Assembly: GCF_024204645.1 (NCBI RefSeq)
Contig: NZ_CP100351.1
Location: forward strand, 1,302,001 to 1,366,000
Origin: Desulfomicrobium sp. ZS1
GTDB taxonomy: Bacteria; Desulfobacterota; Desulfovibrionia; Desulfovibrionales; Desulfomicrobiaceae
DNA length: 64,000 bases
Reading direction: 5' to 3'
How positions within the stretch are numbered: the stretch's first letter is position 1; each line of letters starts with the position of its first letter. The notes below the pieces were generated by a model, which did not search any database, was not told the origin of the DNA, and saw nothing but the letters and a program-made list of their open reading frames with translations. The position numbers were made by a program, and so were the translations under genes. This document shows, in pieces, positions 61,918-64,000 of the stretch.

Positions 61918-62319
61918 TCAATGCTGGTGCCCGCTGCAGATCTGCAGTTCTTCCAGTTCGTGGTGCGCGCTCGCGCATTCATCCGTGCCTTCCGGGTTGC
62001 GGATGAGTTTCAGTTCACGGTTTTCCATGACCTCCAGGGCATAGACCGCTGTCATGCCCGTTCCGCAGTATCGGGTCACGGCCTCGCCTGCGAGCATATT
62101 GAATGCCTCCTCCTCTATTTTTCCGGTAATGACGGCCTCGCAGTTGTGTTCGAGGATTATTTGGGCAAGAGCCTGGTCCGAACCATGACTTGGTTTGTGG
62201 GGCAGCGCCGTGCAGCGCATTGTTTCCATGTTCACGATGAGCAAATAAGGGGTTTGGGCGAATTCGCCGAAGACGGGGCTGTTGAGGGATTCTCCGGCGG
62301 CGGTGACTGCTATGTTCAT
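61918..62319 (-). CDS. NifX/NafY-like (dinitrogenase Fe-Mo cofactor family) protein
   Basis: A 133-residue protein of the COG1433 family: MNIAVTAAGESLNSPVFGEF, ALAQIILEHNCEAVITGKIE and GTGMTAVYALEVM. Members bind iron-molybdenum precursors or act as small cofactor carriers; many occur outside nitrogen fixation. The C-terminus is His/Glu/Cys-rich (ECASAHHELEELQICSGHQH), possibly metal-binding. The molybdenum context fits a metal or cofactor carrier. Confidence 0.88.
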   Translation of the reverse strand: MNIAVTAAGESLNSPVFGEFAQTPYLLIVNMETMRCTALPHKPSHGSDQALAQIILEHNCEAVITGKIEEEAFNMLAGEAVTRYCGTGMTAVYALEVMENRELKLIRNPEGTDECASAHHELEELQICSGHQH

Positions 62320-62354
62320 GAATTCTCCTTGGATGATGTGTTTGACTCGCGGCT

Positions 62355-62380
62355 AGCAGGTATCGTGCCTTTTGTGGCAT
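62355..62380 (-). promoter_or_regulatory. Possible sigma-54 promoter overlapping GTGCC-N6-GGCAT palindrome, copy 2
   Basis: On the minus strand AGGCAC-N5-CTGCT (62370 to 62355) resembles a -24/-12 pair 36 bases before the NifX-like start. Its -24 element shares bases with the palindrome GTGCC-TTTTGT-GGCAT (62365-62380). Confidence 0.5.
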
Positions 62381-62854
62381 ATATCAAGGGCAAAATGTTT
62401 GCTGGCGTCTTTCCTTAGAACGGAAAGCGGGGCCACTGTGATTTACCGCCGGTTCGTTTCCTCGCGGAAGTACTGCGTTCATGCCGGAGCGCTGAGCAGA
62501 GGAGGGTGGTGGCACCACGCGCGCTGACGCCTAAAAGAGTATTGTGTCTTTTTGCCCCACATAGTCGGCTTCAATTGTCCCTATTTGGCTCATTTGCGTG
62601 ATCGGGAATGCGTCTGCCGAGCGCATTGTTGCGCGAGATCAAATTGGCGGGCGAATTAAATTTCATATTTTCAGATAGATATAGGAAAAATTATAAGAAA
62701 GCCTGTATCATTTGACGGGTTGGCCTTGTTTTTGCCTAAGTCGGAAAGCATGTGTCGAAAATGACATAACGATGAATAGTTCAGTGTTTTTGGGGTGTTT
62801 TAAAATATTCTTCGAGGTGAAGAGTGTTCGGTGGACATTTTTTTATCTTGAAAT

Positions 62855-62870
62855 ATGCCTTGATTGGCAT
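62855..62870. promoter_or_regulatory. ATGCC-N6-GGCAT palindrome, copy 3
   Basis: Perfect arms with the extended form TATGCC...GGCATA, about 50 bases before the MoeA-like gene. Confidence 0.6.
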
Positions 62871-62918
62871 AAAAGACAAATCACAATATCAAAATTGACT
62901 TAAAATGTGGACCTCTCG

Positions 62919-63941
62919 ATGAAAGCCATTCCTGTTGAAGAAGCTGTCGGCACCGTTCTCTGCCACGACATCACGCGTATAGTTCCCGGCGAAACCAAGG
63001 GCCCCGCTTTCAGGCGTGGGCACATCGTCACTTTAGACGACATCCAGGCGCTGCTCAATATCGGCAAGGCCAACCTCTACGTCTTTGATCCCAAAGACGG
63101 TTATGTGCACGAGGACGAATGCGCTCTGCGCCTGGCCCGGGCTGCCGCTGGACAGGGCATCGCCATCAGTTCGGCCAGCGAGGGCAAGTCCACGCTGACC
63201 GCCGCCCACGACGGGGTGCTGTCCATTGATGTGGAAGGTTTGTTTCGCCTCAATTCCATCACTGACGTCACTTTCGGTACCATTCACACCGGTCAGTTTG
63301 TCAAAATGGGCAGGATGCTGGGCGGCACGCGGGTCATCCCGCTGGCCGTGCCCGAAGCGCTGCTGCAGGAGGCCGAGGCTGTGTGCCGCGAGCATGCGCC
63401 CCTCATTCAGGTTCTGCCGCTCAGGCCTGCGAAGGTCGGCGTGGTGACCACGGGCAGCGAAGTCTACACCGGCCGCATCAAGGATGGGTTCGGTCCGGTG
63501 CTGAAGAAAAAATTCGAATCCCTGGGTTCCACGCTGCTCGATCAGGTCTTTGTCTCCGATCAGGTAGAGATGACCGTGGAGGCCATTCACGGCCTGATCC
63601 GACGCGGCGCGGACTTCATCGCCGTGACCGGCGGCATGAGCGTCGACCCTGATGACCAGACCCCGGCCGCCATCCGCGCGACCGGGGCGCGCGTCGTTTC
63701 CTACGGCGCGCCCACTTATCCGGGGGCCATGTTCATGCTCGCCTATCTGGACGACGTGCCCGTGGTCGGTCTGCCTGGATGCGTCATGTATTACAAAGCC
63801 AGTATTTTCGATCTGATCGTGCCCCGCTTGCTCTCCGGGGAACGCTTGGAACGCAAGGATATTGTTGCGTTCGGCCATGGAGGCCTGTGCGAAAGCTGCC
63901 CCAGTTGCCACTACCCGGCCTGCGGCTTCGGCAAACTCTAG
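62919..63941 (+). CDS. MoeA-like molybdopterin-binding protein with Cys-rich tail
   Basis: A 340-residue MoeA/MoCF-type protein: MKAIPVEEAVGTVLCHDITR, GPAFRRGHIVTLDDIQALLN, then VGVVTTGSEVYTGRIKDGFG, AVTGGMSVDPDDQTPAAIRA and VVGLPGCVMYYKASIFDLIV. It is a paralogue of the second half of the FmdE fusion and ends in the same kind of tail, CESCPSCHYPACGFGKL (CxxCxxCxxxxC). That tail is not found in ordinary MoeA and could hold a metal or cluster. The start may be ATG 62919 or GTG 62907; neither has a good ribosome-binding site. Confidence 0.85.
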   Translation: MKAIPVEEAVGTVLCHDITRIVPGETKGPAFRRGHIVTLDDIQALLNIGKANLYVFDPKDGYVHEDECALRLARAAAGQGIAISSASEGKSTLTAAHDGVLSIDVEGLFRLNSITDVTFGTIHTGQFVKMGRMLGGTRVIPLAVPEALLQEAEAVCREHAPLIQVLPLRPAKVGVVTTGSEVYTGRIKDGFGPVLKKKFESLGSTLLDQVFVSDQVEMTVEAIHGLIRRGADFIAVTGGMSVDPDDQTPAAIRATGARVVSYGAPTYPGAMFMLAYLDDVPVVGLPGCVMYYKASIFDLIVPRLLSGERLERKDIVAFGHGGLCESCPSCHYPACGFGKL

Positions 63942-63992
63942 AGCCCTGCGCAAAATCTGTTTGAAATAACACGCTATTTGGAGGAACCGGAA

Positions 63993-64000
63993 TGATCAAA
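63993..64000 (+). CDS. Start of a further gene (cut by window edge)
   Basis: ATGATCAAA follows TTGGAGGAACCGGA, a strong Shine-Dalgarno sequence at proper spacing. Only three codons are visible. It lies 51 bases after the MoeA-like gene and is probably in the same unit. Confidence 0.6.

Larger units (their letters stand above)
62320..62918. other. Regulatory region between the NifX-like and MoeA-like genes
   Basis: About 600 bases without a supported gene. It holds a sigma-54-like element and palindrome near the left end, a TGGCAC-N5-GCGCT sequence at about 62507-62522 that could be a weak plus-strand sigma-54 promoter, AT-rich DNA, and the palindrome at 62855-62870. Confidence 0.55.

Overview
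The window looks like part of the chromosome of an anaerobic sulfate- or sulfite-reducing deltaproteobacterium (Desulfovibrionales type, for example Desulfovibrio or Desulfomicrobium). The basis is the combination of a glycyl-radical isethionate lyase with its activase, a selenocysteine formate dehydrogenase with a Tat signal, a TunR-type regulator (integrase fold fused to TOBE domains), and GC-rich metabolic DNA. The genus is inference only.

Layout. 1-4 kb: the end of a TauE/SafE-type permease, two paralogous periplasmic binding proteins and a chemoreceptor. 4-13.8 kb: an isethionate locus, with a TRAP transporter (dctP, fused dctQM) and an amidohydrolase relative on the minus strand, and islA (C-S lyase), islB (activase) and a sigma-54 activator on the plus strand. 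The divergent promoter region holds two sigma-54 promoters and four GTTGCAAATTTGCAAC-type operators. 13.9-25 kb: a second C2-heteroatom-acid operon (xsc, sauS, sauC, sauD, tctA, tctB, tctC, phnX), read from one sigma-54 promoter and facing its own sigma-54 activator. Its genes predict uptake of a small acid, CoA activation, reduction to the aldehyde and C-S cleavage to sulfite plus acetyl phosphate. The last gene is a phosphonoacetaldehyde hydrolase, which suggests that phosphonoacetate may use the same front end.

25-33 kb: molybdate/tungstate acquisition under TunR: modA, tunR, an outer-membrane barrel, a DUF364 protein with a second ABC system, and modBC. Palindromes of the form GTCACG-N14-CGTGAC lie before the units. 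33-37 kb: a variable stretch with a duplicated ~290-bp element that carries the TunR-like operator, a two-gene antitoxin-like/KilA-N module, a monooxygenase-like protein and an ADP-ribosylglycohydrolase-fold protein.

37-45 kb: an AT-richer island with at least two attC-like sites and no integrase in view. It looks like a CALIN (integron cassette cluster without integrase) and carries a caspase-like protease and an AIPR-type abortive-infection gene. 45.2-47.8 kb: a complete IS21-family element with a 5-bp target duplication. 48-52 kb: a prophage early-region remnant and two toxin-antitoxin pairs (Phd/PIN and TacA/TacT-like). 51.9-53.4 kb: a B12-binding radical SAM protein.

53.7-64 kb: formate dehydrogenase and molybdopterin genes: fdhA (UGA read as Sec), fdhB, fdhE, an IS1595-type transposase gene, an FmdE-MoeA-like fusion, a ModE DNA-binding-domain protein, a NifX-like protein and a second MoeA-like protein. 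Three promoter regions here share the palindrome (A/G)TGCC-N6-GGCAT. The Mo/W uptake block (25-33 kb) would plausibly supply cofactor metal to this formate dehydrogenase. Sulfite from both sulfonate pathways would feed dissimilatory sulfite reduction, which is encoded elsewhere.
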